From a virus: a stretch of 39,842 nucleotides of DNA. How positions within the stretch are numbered: position 1 is the first letter of the stretch; every line of letters begins with the position of its first letter. Positions 39,726 to 39,842 of the stretch are shown in pieces. Position numbers and translations under genes: made by a program. The notes under the pieces are model-generated. The model ran no database searches. It worked only from the letters and a program-made list of their open reading frames with translations, and had not been told where the DNA came from. Location: positions 1 through 39,842 of the IMG/VR virus record IMGVR_UViG_3300013126_000083. One strand, 5' to 3'.

Positions 39726-39842
39726 ATGTTTACCGGATTTTCTGAAATCAAAGCGGAAGGCGTAAATATCATCGCTCGGTTTGATGATGCTGAGTTGGTG
39801 GCGGTCCAGCACGCCAACGGCTACGTCGGGATTTATGCTGAA
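39726..39842 (+). CDS. Unknown gene, 3' part beyond the window
   Basis: The ATG at 39726 has GGGAGA upstream and its own promoter. Only 39 residues are visible (MFTGFSEIKAEGVNIIARFD, then a stretch ending GYVGIYAE). They look like the start of a small soluble protein; no family is recognised. The gap from 39571 to 39725 holds only the promoter and no clear terminator. Confidence 0.65.
   Translation, partial: MFTGFSEIKAEGVNIIARFDDAELVAVQHANGYVGIYAE

Overview
The window is one large piece of a tailed double-stranded DNA phage of the short-tailed (podovirus) type. It looks GC-rich throughout, judged by eye. Three things point to a Gram-negative, probably proteobacterial, host: the capsid module is of the Bordetella phage BPP-1 (Bbp16/Bbp17/Bbp19) kind, the virion carries T7-style tail-tube and internal ejection proteins, and a peptidoglycan-peptidase domain sits in an ejected protein. 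The host genus cannot be read from the sequence. I see no integrase, excisionase, recognisable CI/Cro-type repressor, holin, endolysin, spanin, tRNA or phage single-subunit RNA polymerase. The promoter-like sites resemble sigma-70 elements, so host RNA polymerase is the likely reader.

Layout. (1) Bases 26125 to 1, minus strand: the late operon. Reading leftwards it holds a small unknown protein, TerS, TerL, a 72-residue protein, portal, a Bbp19-like protein, scaffold, major capsid protein, Bbp16-like cement protein, a coiled-coil protein, tail tubular A, tail tubular B, a gp13-like protein, a gp14-like protein, an M15-peptidase internal protein, a giant 3485-residue polyvalent protein and a tail fibre cut by the window edge. 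Genes abut or overlap by a few bases. Two strong hairpins without U-tracts sit around the capsid/tail boundary. (2) 26126-26945: a gene-free, partly AT-rich block packed with repeats, an interrupted inverted repeat and promoters; it is the best candidate for a replication origin and main control region. (3) 26946-29783, plus strand: an early-looking operon of small genes (SprT-like metalloprotease, five unknowns of which one has a C-terminal membrane segment, and a cold-shock-like protein) ending in a strong terminator. (4) 34421-29843, minus strand: VRR-NUC nuclease, SNF2-type helicase, an unknown, and a large primase/SF3-helicase-like protein. (5) 34483-39842, plus strand: a tiny ribbon-helix-helix-like protein, a PD-(D/E)XK nuclease (DUF2800 type), an unknown replication-associated protein, a family A DNA polymerase encoded as two overlapping genes, a DUF6378-like protein, and a new gene cut by the right edge.

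How it fits together. The replication genes form two divergent operons from a 61-base gap at 34.4 kb. The early and late blocks diverge from the 26.1-26.9 kb control region. A recurring element, a -35-like TTGACA near GGTACC/TAGGTAC boxes, appears in front of the SprT-like gene, the 27947 gene, the divergent replication operons, and inside a leftward promoter at 26474-26502; a TAGGTGC variant precedes the last gene. This suggests a shared regulator, and the small ribbon-helix-helix-like protein at 34483 is a candidate. The points most worth a second look are the control/origin region, the GGTACC regulon, the split DNA polymerase, the terminator directly in front of that polymerase, and the giant ejected protein with methyltransferase-like, ADP-ribosyltransferase-like and metallopeptidase-like segments.
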